DNA of 64,000 nt from the NCBI RefSeq assembly GCF_032452875.1, contig NC_083882.1, positions 59,907,614-59,971,613 on the forward strand, given 5' to 3'. A program made the position numbers and the translations under genes. The notes under the pieces are model-generated. The model searched no databases. It was not told where the DNA came from and saw only the letters and a list, made by a program, of their open reading frames with translations. The stretch comes from Bos javanicus (lineage: Eukaryota > Chordata > Mammalia > Artiodactyla > Bovidae). The first letter of the stretch is position 1. Every line of letters begins with the position of its first letter. Shown here in pieces: positions 34,091-45,588 of this stretch.

Positions 34091-35407
34091 TTTCATGTAA
34101 ATAATAAGTACCAAAACTTGGATTCATGTTTATATTTGACTTTAAAATCTAGGTTTAGCCATTGCTTCTCTCTTAGTTAAAGTAGTTTAGTCCAGCCATT
34201 TGTCAGATACTGATAAACCATCTGCAACTTCCCCTGGCAAGTGGTAAAACATACCTTCAAACGAAAATGGCAAGGTTTCTATTTCATCTAGAGATACCTT
34301 GGTCAGCTCTGGGTCTTTGGAAGCTAAAATACCATAAAGTTGAAATCATCTTTAAAATGAAATCCTTCTTCTAATGAGGATATTTAGATTCTGTCCCTTG
34401 GCCTGTGTAGACATTGTTTATGCTTCCTTTTTTAGCAAACCTTTTGTCTCTCTGAACTTTCCTTTTTTTTTTTTTTTTTTTTTAAGAATAACTATCTCTA
34501 TTTCTTCATCTTGTCTTCATCAGAGTTTCAATTCTCTTTCCTTTCCCTGTTCCTTTCAGAACACGTTGAAGGTTAGTGTACCAAGTGTGATGTGCTCAGC
34601 CAGCTCTTCATCCTCTTCTGGTAACAGATTCTGCTTTCCCCCACACTCTGTGCTGCCACTGGCCATGAAAGTGATCACAGGATTAAATCATGGCCAACCA
34701 TATTACCCCATCTCTCAGATAATAGTGATTGGACAAAGGTTTCTATATGGCTATAGCATGCCGAACAGAAGTCTCAGAGATTGTCATCAGGCTGTTGGGC
34801 CAAAAGAAGCTTTCTCTTTTCACTGGAACAGCTAATCTGAGACTCTTAATAGAAATGTCCTCTGACAGTGGAGAAGGCCTATACGAAATAACAGAGGATA
34901 AAACCAACATATAAAATGAGCAGTGATAAGCATATAGGAGAAACTGGCTCTGAGACTCTATTTTCCATCCTTCAAGTCAAGGTTTTATCAGCTCTTTCTC
35001 CAGGTTTATAGGTTAACTTAAAACTCTTGTCAGCTCTATAAATAAAAAATTCCCTCCTTGCATATGAAGTCTCTGTCTTTAACAAAAGGAAAAAATCCTA
35101 ATAGGTGCACCCCATATTAAGGTATAGAGTTTGGAACTTAAAATATTGAAAAAAAAAAAAAAAACAAGCATACCACTTCCCTTTCTTCAGATAGTCTTGT
35201 TCTACAATAAGACCTAAGAATCTTTTCATTTTCTCAGCAGCCATGTCAACACTACCAACTCAATAAGCTTGAAAAAAATATTAATATCTATGAATCTTAT
35301 ATTTAATCTAATGTACTAATGAGTTTACATTCTATTAGAGCCTGAGTCTATAATCCAACATATATTTTTTCTTTCTACAGCTTCATGTACTTTGCATATT
35401 TGAAAAG
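34091..35407. other. Region with homopolymers; no gene recognised
   Basis: Contains T21 (34,463-34,483) and A16 (35,149-35,164). A 153-codon plus-strand frame (34,374-34,835) runs through the T21 run as poly-Phe and shows no domain, so I do not call it a gene. The segment 34,640-34,830 has the feel of an old interspersed repeat but could not be assigned. Confidence 0.4.
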
Positions 35408-35575
35408 CTTATACTTCCTGACTCTAGCTTGGTGACCTTGGACCCAATCTTATAATTTAGGTAATGTTAAAATTTGAAGACTATCTCTTTGATTATTATG
35501 AGTATAGAGTTCATGTCAAGGGATAATCACAATGCCTAACATATAGTAGATGTTCAAATGTGATAGCTATTTTTT
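35408..35575 (+). mobile_element. MIR SINE (sense)
   Basis: ctgactctagcttggtgacc ttggac opens the MIR core. It continues with gattattatgagtatagag and ends aatgcctaacatatagtaga, all in the order of the MIR consensus. Central text is degraded. Confidence 0.7.
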
Positions 35576-35878
35576 AAAAAAAAGAGATCTTTGAAAAACA
35601 ATAGGAAATTGTGCTCTAAGATTTAATCAGTCAAGTAACTAGGATCTTTGATATGGTTTTTAGGCACTCATAAGTCTATTTCCTTGAAGATTATCGAGGT
35701 TATGTTTCTGTTGTGACTGCCAAATGCCTTGTTTAATCCAGGTGAACATAAGCCACTTTTTTAGAATTTTTATCCAAAGGGGAATGAAGCTATACTGACC
35801 TGACTCATCCTTTGTAAACTTTTCCTAGTCCCTGCTGATCTCCACGTCCATTTCTAAATGTTTGCAAAGCATTTCTTT

Positions 35879-37158
35879 CTTTTTTTTCCTTTTTGACTAT
35901 GTACATTTTTCTTTATTGATGATACATGACCAGGTAGGGCTCCCTAATGGGCTCCCTTTTCTTCAGGAAGTCTGGGATGGAAACTTTTGAGGATGGATAA
36001 TTCTCAGTGTGTTGGGGGATTGAGCTGGGGCAAAGACTCCTCAACAGCTGAGGACCTCTTTTTTTCTTCTCTTGTTTTCACTGAGGCTTGTGGTTCAGGG
36101 GGCTCTTATTCCTTAAAAACCACATGGGCCATAAGGCCCACCACCCTTTTGCTCTAGCCAAACATGATCATTGTCATAGCAGGAAATGTGCTTGACAGAG
36201 CAGTCGCTGAGGGTGATGCCAGGCCCAGCATCAAAGGTGAAAGAGGATGTACCACTGTTAAAATTACAGGAGGCAGCCTGTTCCTCTGTGTCATCCAGGA
36301 TGCCCTTTATGGGACCTTCTGTTGCCTGCTTCACCACCTTCCTTCTTGATGTCATCATATTTGGCGACTTTCTCCAAACTGTAGGTCAGATCCATGACAC
36401 ACTAGAGCTGAGACATGGGATGCCATGCCAGCCAGTGAGTTTCCAGTTTAACTCAAGGGGTGACCTTGTTCCTAGTCTTAGCAATGCCCATAGAAGCAGG
36501 GAAGATGGTCTTCTGGGAAGCCCCACAGCCAGCATGCCACAGCTTTCCAGAGGAGCCATCTGAGACTTTCTTTGTGGCAGGGATGACATAGACAGTGGCT
36601 TGAGTTGCAGGCATCATGAGTTGCCAAAGTCATCCTGGGTGACCTTGGTCAGAGGGCCAAGCAGCTGGTGGTAGAGCAGGCATTGCTGACAGTATTGGCA
36701 ATATTGAGGTTATGGTCATAATTCTCATGATCTATGCCCAAACATGTGGACAGTGGCAGGAGGGACAGGAATGATGATGACCCTTGGGCTCCATACTTTC
36801 AGTGAGTCCCAGCCTTCTCCAAGTTAATGAAGACATCAGTGGTTTCTACAACATATTTAGCACCAGCATCACCTCATTTGATGTGGGTGCTTCCAAGCAC
36901 CCTATCTTGCTCTTGGAAGAAGGAGATGGGCTTTCCATTGATGACAAGCTTCCCATTCTCGGCCTTGATTGTGGTATAACTTGCTATGGAATCATATTGG
37001 AGCATGTAGACCATGTAGCCGAGGTCAGCGAAGGGATCATTGATGAGGCAATATCCATTTGGCCAGAATTAAAAGCATCCTGGTGACCAGGCACCCAATA
37101 TAGCCAAATCCATTTACTCTGACCTTCATGACTATGTCTCAGGGAGGTGGATAGTATT
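35879..37158 (-). pseudogene. GAPDHP: GAPDH processed pseudogene
   Basis: On the minus strand the block carries a 5' UTR trace, an ATG at 37,129-37,127 followed by MKVRVNGFGYIG (family: VKVGVNGFGRIG), the whole coding body without introns, a TAA at 36,108-36,106, a GAPDH-like 3' UTR with AATAAA near 35,915 and an A-rich tail near 35,880-35,896. The C-terminal stretch 36,358-36,113 (VVKQATEGPIKGIL..) is clearly glyceraldehyde-3-phosphate dehydrogenase. Frameshifts and stops occur throughout. The active-site motif ASCTTNC reads ACSTTSC at 36,681-36,661. It is an inactive L1-mobilised retrocopy; the parent acts in glycolysis. Confidence 0.95.
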
Positions 37159-37159
37159 T

Positions 37160-38404
37160 CACTAGAAGATGCAACTGTCTGTCAAAGAAGGAAGAGCAAA
37201 GAGCCCATTTCTTTAATAATTATGAAATTGTGCTTAAGATCCATGTCAGGCTTTAAAGTTTGTATGAAGCTAATCACTGTCTTTTTTAAAAAACAAAATA
37301 GGAACCACCTCTGTTTACTGGCAGCCTTGCGGCACCAAGCCCATTTGTCTATGATGGCTCAATACCACTGAAAACAGCACAGTAATTTCAAACACAAGTT
37401 TTTAGTAGCCTGAAATGTAGCCTCATTTAATTCAGCTGATGCTTTTCTATAATTCATCCAACTACCCATAATGGGAAGCTCCTCTTACCAATAATGCTCA
37501 TTATGCATATTTTTATTCTGAAGATCATTCTCAATACATAAAAATTATGGATATATAAAAATATATGAATATGTATATAATTTTATTAGTTCATAAAAGA
37601 AATCATTATGTGTCAAAATTTCATGTTTATCTTATTACCCTTGCTCTGAAAATTGGTATTCATGCATCTGGGTTATAAATGTCATTCCCTGCTTGTTCTC
37701 AATTGGTTTCATGAGTGAATCACTGGGCACCACCTACACTTTGGTCTTGTGTCAGACCTGCTGTCCTCCATAATAGCAAAAGCAGTCTCAGAGGCTTATC
37801 TGTGTATTTTTCCCTTTCCCTCCACATCCAATTTAATCATTTGATTATTCCAGATAGAGTTTAGACAAATATAGTCTTCCTTGCTCTTATGAAAGTCACT
37901 CTGAGTTTGTCACATGAAGTTTTACCTTAGAGATACCTATATTCATATATATGGTCAATAGTTATAATCAATCTCTGTTCATTAACAGTTCGTAATTTAT
38001 TAGTATTCCTTAAGACACTATTGTTTTCAATTTTTAAATGTTTTTCATAATTGAATCACATTTTTGCCTTGCATGATGTTAAGTCAAAAACCTTATCAAG
38101 TTAGTTTTTTTTGGGGGGGATATATTGTCTCTCTTTCTGTCTAGGCTAGGTGCCTTAGACATCTCAGTAAAAGGAGTATTTCATCGTATAGGACACTTTT
38201 TTTTTTAATCAAGTTAAGTGCATATTAGAGAGCTAACAGGGAAAAAATGAAATTACAACTCAACAAAATCATATATTAAAGTTATCTTAAGAAAGGATTA
38301 TGATAACTTTTTATTGTATATTAGACTGTGTGCTTCCCCCCACTTTTGTTCCTTTATCCTTTCAGGTGGCCTGGTGTGGGTGCTAATGGGGTTCAGGATA
38401 ATTA
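37160..38404. other. AT-rich spacer, nothing recognised
   Basis: No gene or assignable repeat was seen. Contains short T and G homopolymers near 38,105-38,120 and 38,199-38,208. Confidence 0.45.
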
Positions 38405-39058
38405 CAATTACCCCTCATTATTATGTTCTGTGTATCTTGTAACCTAACCCAGGTTGAGCTGCTCACACGCCAATTCCAGAGCCAAGTGTTGGTAGAAAAG
38501 AAAGATGCTTTAATCAGAAAAGCTGGCAATCTGAGGAGATGGCGACTTGTGTCCAGAGACCAAGTCCAAAGATCCTGCTGCTGCTGCTGCTAAGTCGCTT
38601 CAGTCGTGTCCGACTCTGTGCGACCCCATAGACGGCAGCCCACCAGGCAATCCGTGACCATTTTTAAGGGGAAAAATGGAGGGGAAAGGATCCCAGTGAA
38701 TCATGGAGGCAGGAGATCAGGTCCTGCATCTCCACTGTGGGCAGACTGACTGGCTGTCTCCTCAGATATTATCTTGCCCCAGTGATCTGCCTGCAGGATT
38801 GCTTTGGGGGGATTTTAGGGGTTACTTCTTCATTTCTAGGAAAAGAATCAACAGGTTAGCCAAGGCATTGTGTGTATTTAGGAGAGCATAAGTCTGGAGT
38901 CAGTTTCAGTAGCTTAGTGATCATATTCCTTATTATGTTCTTTTAAGGTTAGAGGGGAACAGAAATGGGCAAACAGGAAAGAGGGGGAAGAGCTGCTTCC
39001 ATTGTAACCTCCTTCACCTCTCTGCTTGCTTCCCCTCCTCCAGAGATTATACAAGGGG
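38405..39058 (-). mobile_element. Endogenous retrovirus LTR (ruminant type), antisense
   Basis: Antisense LTR: an ATTAAA-type poly(A) signal at 38,514-38,509 (tttaat on plus), the R/U5 side to its left (gctgctcacacgccaattcc), and the U3 body running right to about 39,058 (cctccttcacctctctgctt). The text resembles ruminant class II LTRs. A BovA piece (38,576-38,648) is inserted between the poly(A) signal and U3. No internal retroviral genes are adjacent, so it is a solo LTR or fragment. Exact family and outer ends are uncertain. Confidence 0.6.
38576..38648 (-). mobile_element. BovA2 end fragment inside the LTR
   Basis: ctgctgctgctgctaagtcg through gacggcagcccaccaggc is the reversed 3' end of BovA2. 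Only 73 bases are present, close to consensus. Confidence 0.92.
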
Positions 39059-39071
39059 GCAAGTATAATGC

Positions 39072-39294
39072 TGGGCTTCCCAGGTGGCACTAGTGGTAAG
39101 GAACCTGCCTGCCAATGCAGGGAGATGTAAGAGACCCACGTTCGATCCCTGCGTCAGGAAGATCCCCTGGAGGAGGGCATGGCAACCCACTCTAGTATTC
39201 TTGCCTGGAGAATCCCATGGGCAGAGAAGTCTGGTGGGCTACAGTCCAAAGGGTCACAAAGAGTCGGGCATGACTAAAGTGACTTAGCACTCAC
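39072..39294 (+). mobile_element. Bov-tA SINE with perfect 13-bp TSD
   Basis: The tRNA head (gggcttcccaggtggcac, cgttcgatccct) is followed by the BovB-derived body and a short tail. gcaagtataatgc flanks it at 39,059-39,071 and 39,295-39,307 with no mismatch. Confidence 0.96.
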
Positions 39295-39401
39295 GCAAGT
39301 ATAATGCCACTCATTGTCACTGCTTGGAAGTTTAAAGCTTTGATACAATCCACTAAAGCATCAAATACAGAATACAAAGTATCAGCATGGGTTATATCCG
39401 A

Positions 39402-39442
39402 GTGAGTGAGTGTGTGTGTGTGTGTGTGCATTTGTGTGTGTG
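39402..39442. repeat. (TG)n microsatellite at a SINE tail
   Basis: GTGA and TG repeats at 39,402-39,428, then a second short TG run, at the tail side of the following minus-strand Bov-tA. Confidence 0.9.
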
Positions 39443-39645
39443 CTCAGTGATGTCAGACTCTTTAAGATTCCATGACTGTAGTCCGCTGGGTTTCTCTGTC
39501 CATGGGATTTCCCAGGCAAGAAGATTGGAGTGGGTTACCCTTTCCTACTCCAGGGGATCTTCCCAACCCAGGGATTGAACTCATATCTCTTGCGCCTCCT
39601 GCATTGGCAAGCAGATTTTTTACCAATGTGCCACCTGGGAAGCCC
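39440..39645 (-). mobile_element. Bov-tA SINE
   Basis: Reverse orientation: tgctcagtgatgtcagact, gattccatgactgtagtcc, ccatgggatttcccaggc, tRNA head gggattgaactcatatctct and ending ccacctgggaagcccc. Confidence 0.93.
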
Positions 39646-40695
39646 CTGTCTTCAACTTACCTGCAAATTGGTCAGAAAGAAAAGAAAAAAGAGAAGACAT
39701 ATTTTCTAGGCATACTTCTTCCCTCCTAAAAATCTGGGTCTAGTTTTTCTGAGTGAAAGTGAATGAAGAGTCAACACTAGGAAAGACAGTATTTGATTTT
39801 TACCTCCCTTTCTTCCCAAATATCCTTCACTGAATTCAGATTTAATTATTTTATTCTAACCTTTGGTAGTAAACAGATACTCTTTTGTTCCCATTTTCTG
39901 GTTACTGTATCCTGATTTTTCTTGAGAATGTTCCACTTTCCCATTTTCTCACTCTATGGGATCCAGATGAGCATTGAACATAGGAATGGCTTCCCTCTGC
40001 CTACTGAGATTGGTATAGGGATGGACACTTGACTGAAGTTGGTCCATTGAGAACTAATACTGGCGGCTTCTGATAAAAAGACTAGAGAAGCAACATTCTT
40101 TCTCATGCAGTTGCTAAGACAGTATAATGCAAGTTTAGAAGCCTTAACATCTATTTTGCTGGCAGGAGGAAGTATGAAGGAAGCCCACAAAGAACAAAGC
40201 ATAGCCTAGGGATCAGAAAAGCGAGTCTTAGTCTGGATGAGGACTTTTGAGCACCTAGATTCAGCTACTCCTAAAGCCACTTATTTCTAAGAATCTTGAG
40301 CTACATAATATATTAAAGTACTATTTTTTTTTGTTTAAAGGTTTGGAAATGGAAGGTTTTCTATCTCTTACAAATGAAAGAGTCCTGCCTTATATATAAT
40401 TTTCCTTCCAAAACATCTTCTTCATTTTCCTGAACATTGAAAAACATCTGCTATTTGTTTTTCAACTTTGTAAAAAACAGTACACTTAGAGACCTGTTTG
40501 TCTCTATTGCCTCTTCGTATTAGCTTCATTCTCATGTCATGCTCATTTTTAAAAAGTATTACTGTATTCCCTGGACCCTGAAAAGTGATTGACAGAATAA
40601 TAGTACACATTCCTTCACATTTCTGTATTTCATATATTGGAATTTTTCCACTCACATAGCCTTTAGTTCATCATATAACTGCTCAAAGTTATTTA

Positions 40696-40784
40696 TCTGA
40701 TTTATATATCCTTTTTTAGTTCTCTGATTTATATATCTTTTTTATAGACACCTTTTTAGTTTATTTATATATCCTTTTTCAGTC
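40696..40784. repeat. Degenerate tandem repeat, three units
   Basis: Units starting tctgatttatatatcc, tctctgatttatatatct and ttatttatatatcc follow each other within 90 bases, with ctttttagt-type spacers. Confidence 0.8.
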
Positions 40785-41560
40785 ATTTTACTCTAACCTT
40801 TATACATAATGTGAAAAAAAGGCCTTGTTAATTGAGAAGGAAATTAAAATCAATGTCTGCATTATGAGTGAGGGGAGCTTTAGAAGCTCAGTGTCCTAAA
40901 TATTAAGAATTGATTTCCTTGCCTGCCAAGACTTTTGCCTCATTATTTAAAGTTTGTAGTTCCCTTCAAATTAAATTTTAGAGTACTAAAAGTTTTATAG
41001 TTTATTCATATATTTTTAAACATTTAAATATTATTTATCCAATTGTTGATTATTCTTAATGGCATAAAAGAGTGTCTATTTTTTTAATTCACTAATTCTG
41101 TTTTTTGAGGCAAAACCTCAGGATGCTTCTGCTCATATTTCCCTTGGTATTATTCCTTCTCTTCTCCTCCTACTTTCCCTCCCCCTCCTCCTTCTTCATC
41201 TGACTAGATTGATTCAGAGAGCCTTGTTTTACATTTTAATTACATTTCTTTTAAAAACTGATGGTAAAATAGCAGTGTTTTTCCTATTCATTTCTTTGAA
41301 TTTTCCATAATTTAGATCTCAGTGAGCTGTTATCATATACAAACAGCCCAGACCCTTGAGATGTTCTAGGATGAAGATAATTTCTACACATTGTGATTGT
41401 TAATAGAGAATTTGGTGTACAACACATTCTTTACAATGCAGTGAAGATAATTATAATTGGGGACACAAAATACAACCTGCCTCAGCCAGGAAATTGTTCA
41501 GAGACACATGTTATTTTTATGGGTCTCCTCTGGAAAGGGCAGGCCATGTCAAGAACTTAC

Positions 41561-41582
41561 ATTTGATATTAAAATATCAAAT
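41561..41582. repeat. Inverted repeat, 10-bp arms, 2-base centre
   Basis: atttgatatt and aatatcaaat flank aa. Confidence 0.95.
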
Positions 41583-42154
41583 TACCAAATGATAACACCT
41601 TCAGGGAAACATGCTTAACTACCTATTCAAATTATATTTTAAACATTTCCCTCCAGGTGAGAATATATCATTTTTAATATCCTGAGGCAGTTTGTCAAGT
41701 TGGTTAAAAGGGTGAGAAGCTATTAAGAAAAAGCACATTTTTGAAAAGGACACATCATCTCTGCATTGTGTATAAATTATGGTAGCAAACCAAGTCCAGA
41801 AGCCTTTACATGGAAGGAATAAAGAAGAAAAATTGTTGTGATGAATCGGGTGGAAAATGCAGTGGAAGTGTGACAAGGGGTCTTTTTTAAATTGTGGGAA
41901 ACGTCCCTTTTGAGAAGGCTGAATGTGGAGAGGAATCCAGAGAGAAGAGAAATGCCAGGACATATTACCTTTCTTTTCAATGAATGTAAATGATACTGTA
42001 CTGAGCCACATTGGTCCCTCTTCAGGGCTGATGCCCTCAGTTGCTGGGATATGGCTGTTGACAGCTCTTACCTGACAATCCCTTTCCCAAAATCACCTTA
42101 GGCCAGAGAAGGCTGCTTCTAGTAGAGCAGCCTGTATCCAGTGACTGGTTGATT

Positions 42155-42752
42155 TTATTTTGGGGGGCTCCAAAATCACTGCAGACAGTGACTGTAGCCA
42201 TGAAATTAAAAGACTCTTGCTCCTTAGAAGAAAACCCATGACAAACCTAGAGAGTGCATTAAAAAGCAGAGACATCACTTTGCTGACAAAGGTCTGTCTA
42301 GTCAAAGCTATGATTTCTCCAGTAGTCATGTAGGGATGTGAGAGTTGGATCCATAAAGAAAGCTGAACGCCGAAGAATTGATGCTTTTGAACTGTGGTTT
42401 GAAGACTCCTTGAGAGTCCCTTGGACTGCAAGGAGATCAAACCAGTCAATCTAAAGGAAATCCACACTGAATAGCTGAATATTCATTGGAAGGACTGATG
42501 CTGAAGCTGAAGCTCTAATACTTTGGCCACCTGATGTGAAGAGCCAACTCACTGGAAAAGACCCTGATGCTGGGAAAGATTGAGGACAGGAGAAGATGGC
42601 AACAGAGGTTAAGATGGTTAGACAGCATCACTGACTCAATAGACATGAATTTGAGCAGACTCAGGTAGATAGTGAAGGACAGGGAAGCCTGGTGTTCTGT
42701 AGTCCTTGAGGTCTCAAAGAGGCGCATACTACTTAGCGATTGAACATCAATG
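42155..42752 (+). mobile_element. BovB 3' fragment (~0.6 kb)
   Basis: It starts in the FLGAPKITADSD-like region (gggctccaaaatcactgcag) and ends in gcgattgaacatcaatga. Several small indels put the C-terminal codons out of frame, making it more diverged than the copy at 61,631. Confidence 0.92.
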
Positions 42753-43058
42753 ACTTGTTGATCCCTCAGGCTAGAGGCCAGGGCTCCTTAATGAAGGGAA
42801 GGCTAACTCTGGAGGGCTTTCACAGCTCCCCTGTAGGGACGGCTGCACCATTTGCTGAAAAAGAATCAACTTCTCTCTGCCCAACATTGCTTCCTTCCGT
42901 CCCTTGCCCTCCCTATGTGCAGATCCTGGGTGCCTTAAGCTTCTTGCATGTTAATCTCCAATACAGAATCTTCTTTCCAGGAAGCCCAGTCTTCTATATC
43001 CTATGAAACTGTTTCTCTGGTTACTAATGTTTATTGAGTGAATATTATGGGATAATAC
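42753..43058. other. Short single-copy stretch
   Basis: GC-richer than its neighbours, with an 88-codon open frame (42,740-43,006) that shows no recognised domain. No repeat assigned. Confidence 0.4.
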
Positions 43059-43067
43059 ATGCACTTT

Positions 43068-43278
43068 GCATGCTCACTTGCTTCAGCTGTGTCTGACTCT
43101 TTGAGAACCTATGGACTGTAACCCACAAGCCTCCTCTCTCCATGGAATTCTCCAGGCAAGAATACTGGAATGTGTTGCCATTTCCTTCTCCAGAGGTTCT
43201 TCCTGACCCAGAAATTGAACCTGGGTCTCCTGCATTGCAGGCAGATTCTTTACTGCTGAGTCATTAGGGAAAGACTAT
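43068..43278 (-). mobile_element. Bov-tA SINE with TSD
   Basis: Reverse orientation: cttcagctgtgtctgactct, cctatggactgtaaccc, ccatggaattctccaggc, head aaattgaacctgggtctcc. atgcacttt flanks it at 43,059-43,067 and 43,279-43,287. Confidence 0.93.
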
Positions 43279-43409
43279 ATGCACTTTACAGATGATTTAT
43301 TTTGATCCTCTTGGATTCCAAGCCATCAGAGCTAGCTATGTAATGGTATTGGTGTTCTCATGGAATATGCCTGCCCAACAGACCAGACTTGAATATTGTC
43401 CACAAAGAA

Positions 43410-43745
43410 AGCTGTTGTTTCTTTGCTTAAAACTCTAGTGCTTTTCCTTCACTGTTAGATTAATATATAACATCTGACTTTGTGCTCTTAACCACTCATC
43501 TGTCTAATTTCCTACCACTCCTACCTTGCCCTATAGGATGATCCATAAGCTGTAACTTGGAACTCAGCAAACCCTTTTCAACATCATGGCCTTTGAAGAT
43601 GCCATTCTATTGTTCAATGATGGATAGGGGAAAGATATGTGTGGTAGGTTACCTAAGGTCAAGGACCATATCTCTCTTATTTACCACTGTGGCTTCAGTA
43701 CCAATCTCTGTACTTGGCATTTATTAGATATGTGTTAAAATCATA
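43410..43745 (+). mobile_element. L2 LINE 3' end
   Basis: Text in L2 order: aactctagtgcttttccttc, a cttgccctataggatgatcc block, ggtcaaggaccatatctctc, and cttggcatttattagatatg at the end. Old mammalian-wide element. Confidence 0.6.
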
Positions 43746-43852
43746 GTAATGTCTTTCTCTGACTTTTTCACTACTTGCATTTTTAAACATAATATTTTAA
43801 AAAAATGAAAAAAATAAACATAATATTTCCTGCCCTTTCCTTGCTAAGATGA

Positions 43853-43920
43853 ACACACATACACATCCACACACAGACATGTATGTATATGTAGGATGTG
43901 TGTGTGTGTGTGTGTCTGTG
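43853..43920. repeat. CA/TG compound microsatellite
   Basis: ACACATACACATCCACACACAG-like text followed by ATGTATGTATATG and (TG)10. Confidence 0.9.
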
Positions 43921-44266
43921 CTTTTATAAATCTTCAGATTCATGTTCAGATTAGCTTTTTGTCTTAGAATTAACAGTCTCTTTGAGCTGACTTTCTATAT
44001 CCCTGTTTTGATTTGAAAATAGAGACTATATCCAAGATTTCAGGATATGCCTCATGGCTTCCTCTAGTTACATGACTATGTTGCCATTTCCAAAATCTTT
44101 GGACAATTAGATTTAATCATTTGTTTCTACTATACACAAGTATTACAATACACAAGAGCTTGTACCTATAAAACAAACTATTTTCATATTTTCAATTAAC
44201 TTTATTTCATAGGATAGACCAAAGAAATACTTGTGAGATGAGTAAGCCTTTCCCAGACTGAAAATT

Positions 44267-44293
44267 AAAACAAACAAACAAACAAACAAAAAA
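44267..44293. repeat. (CAAA)n microsatellite
   Basis: Six consecutive caaa-type units ending in an A-run. Confidence 0.92.
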
Positions 44294-44777
44294 ACCTTAA
44301 ACAATAATAATGGATCTTTAATTTCTTTAAATATTTTTATTTCTCTGAGTTCTCAATTGGTTTGAAGATTCGGGTACAAGTTACAATATTTCCAGGATAG
44401 AAAGCTAGTGTGGCCAGGTGGGCTTGATTTTCTTTAGTCTTTCAGGAAATGACAAAATGTTCAACCTTTTGAGAAAACTTAACTTTATGTTCCTGTATTC
44501 AATGCTGACACTGCTAAGAATGAATCATTAAATGTGAGAGGAAGACTAAATGCAAAAATATTTAATCAACTGTCCTTTCCCAGTACTTCATTTATTTAAA
44601 AAAAATGCTATTTTTTGATACACAGAATATATTTCAATGGCTAGGATATAATAGGACTGAAAAGGTATTTGTCAATTGTTGGAATCAATTTATAAAAGCA
44701 TTTTGCATACCTATAGTGTTGTAGCCACACGTTCCAGGAAACAAACTCAGAAAGACAATGCAAATAGTGGAGTGCAG

Positions 44778-44783
44778 TTTATT
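44778..44783 (-). terminator. LTR polyadenylation signal AATAAA
   Basis: tttatt on the plus strand gives AATAAA on minus, inside the LTR R region. Confidence 0.6.
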
Positions 44784-44848
44784 ACACTGGCACACCCAAG
44801 ACAGAGTCTCCTCTTAGCCAAGGACCCCGACCAGTTTTTGTGAAAACC

Positions 44849-44855
44849 TTATATA
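44849..44855 (-). promoter_or_regulatory. LTR TATA box
   Basis: TATATAA on the minus strand within the solo LTR, placed 66 bases before the LTR poly(A) signal. Whether it is used is unknown. Confidence 0.55.
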
Positions 44856-45251
44856 CCCTCAGTGTATGTGCTCAAACCCACCTCCCCAAATTCTCTGAAA
44901 CTAGTCTGGACAAAGGAAAAGAAAGATATAGTTAAAGTTAACCCGTGATTTGTTAACCCTACCCTTAAGCCTAGGTAGTTAACAGTGGACAATTATCAAT
45001 AGGTCTGTGGTCATACCCCAATAATCATAATAGACTTTATGATTCTATTCTGTTACACAGATAATTAGGGTATTCTTTTAGGCGACAGAGAGGCTAGGTA
45101 CAAGCCCTGGGGCTCTTCCATCTGGGGGTCTGGTTTTCCAGTTGGTATGTTGTTTTCATAGATACTGGGCATAGAGCTCAAAGTCCACAGTCCAGCCCAA
45201 GATGGAGTCCTGCTTTCAAGATGGAGCCTGTTCTGTCTGTTTCCTCCTTCA

Positions 45252-45577
45252 ACCGACCCAAATATTGATGACTGGAATGGTACCTAGAGGGAATGGGAAG
45301 GGGAGGTTCTTTGTTAGTTAATAGATGAAAGATTTCTTGTGAAGTGAAATGATAGCACTCATTACATACTTCAAAAGGAATTAAATTCAATATGGGAGGA
45401 AAAAACAAGCTCATTCCTTTTGTAAATCTATGAGCTTTAGTTGCATGAAATAATAACCATGCTTACATAGAATTCAATTATGAGAGGCATAAATCAGGTT
45501 AGTCAGATTTATGTTCCCAGTTTTACTTTGGAGAAAAATTTTTAAAAAAAGACAAACCAATTAAATAATATATGTAG
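45252..45577. other. Short unassigned spacer
   Basis: Nothing recognised between the LTR and the next BovB. Confidence 0.45.
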
Positions 45578-45588
45578 GGTTCATGTTG

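Larger units (their letters stand above)
39646..42150. other. Mostly single-copy region; simple repeats and one palindrome
   Basis: Holds a degenerate tandem repeat (40,696-40,784), a pyrimidine tract (41,153-41,198) and a 22-bp near-palindrome (41,561-41,582). Minus-strand frame 42,011-41,619 (130 codons) has no family resemblance. No exon recognised. Confidence 0.45.
43746..44716. other. AT-rich region with microsatellites
   Basis: A CA-rich patch (43,853-43,876) and (TG)n (43,897-43,916) lie close together, with (CAAA)n at 44,267-44,293. The rest is unassigned AT-rich DNA. Confidence 0.6.
44717..45251 (-). mobile_element. Solo endogenous retrovirus LTR, antisense
   Basis: The right end reads on minus as TGAAGGAGGAAACAGACAG, a typical LTR start, followed by the ggctccatcttgaaagcagg U3 block. 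A TATA box (TATATAA, minus, 44,855-44,849) is followed 66 bases later by AATAAA (44,783-44,778), the U3-R arrangement of an LTR. The U5 end falls at 44,717 or 44,720. No gag, pol or env sequence adjoins it, so recombination to a solo LTR is likely. The target-site duplication is not clear. Confidence 0.7.

Noticed and set aside
34374..34835. 153-codon plus-strand open frame
   Set aside because: It runs through a T21 homopolymer as poly-phenylalanine, has no recognisable domain, and no splice or promoter context supports it.
39072..39140. tRNA gene
   Set aside because: The tRNA-like A/B-box text here and in the other SINEs is the head of Bov-tA or CHR elements; no intact tRNA cloverleaf with acceptor pairing is seen.
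41619..42011. 130-codon minus-strand frame
   Set aside because: No domain, no compositional sign of coding, and it lies in AT-rich intergenic DNA.
42093..42467. 124-codon minus-strand frame
   Set aside because: It is the antisense of a plus-strand BovB fragment.
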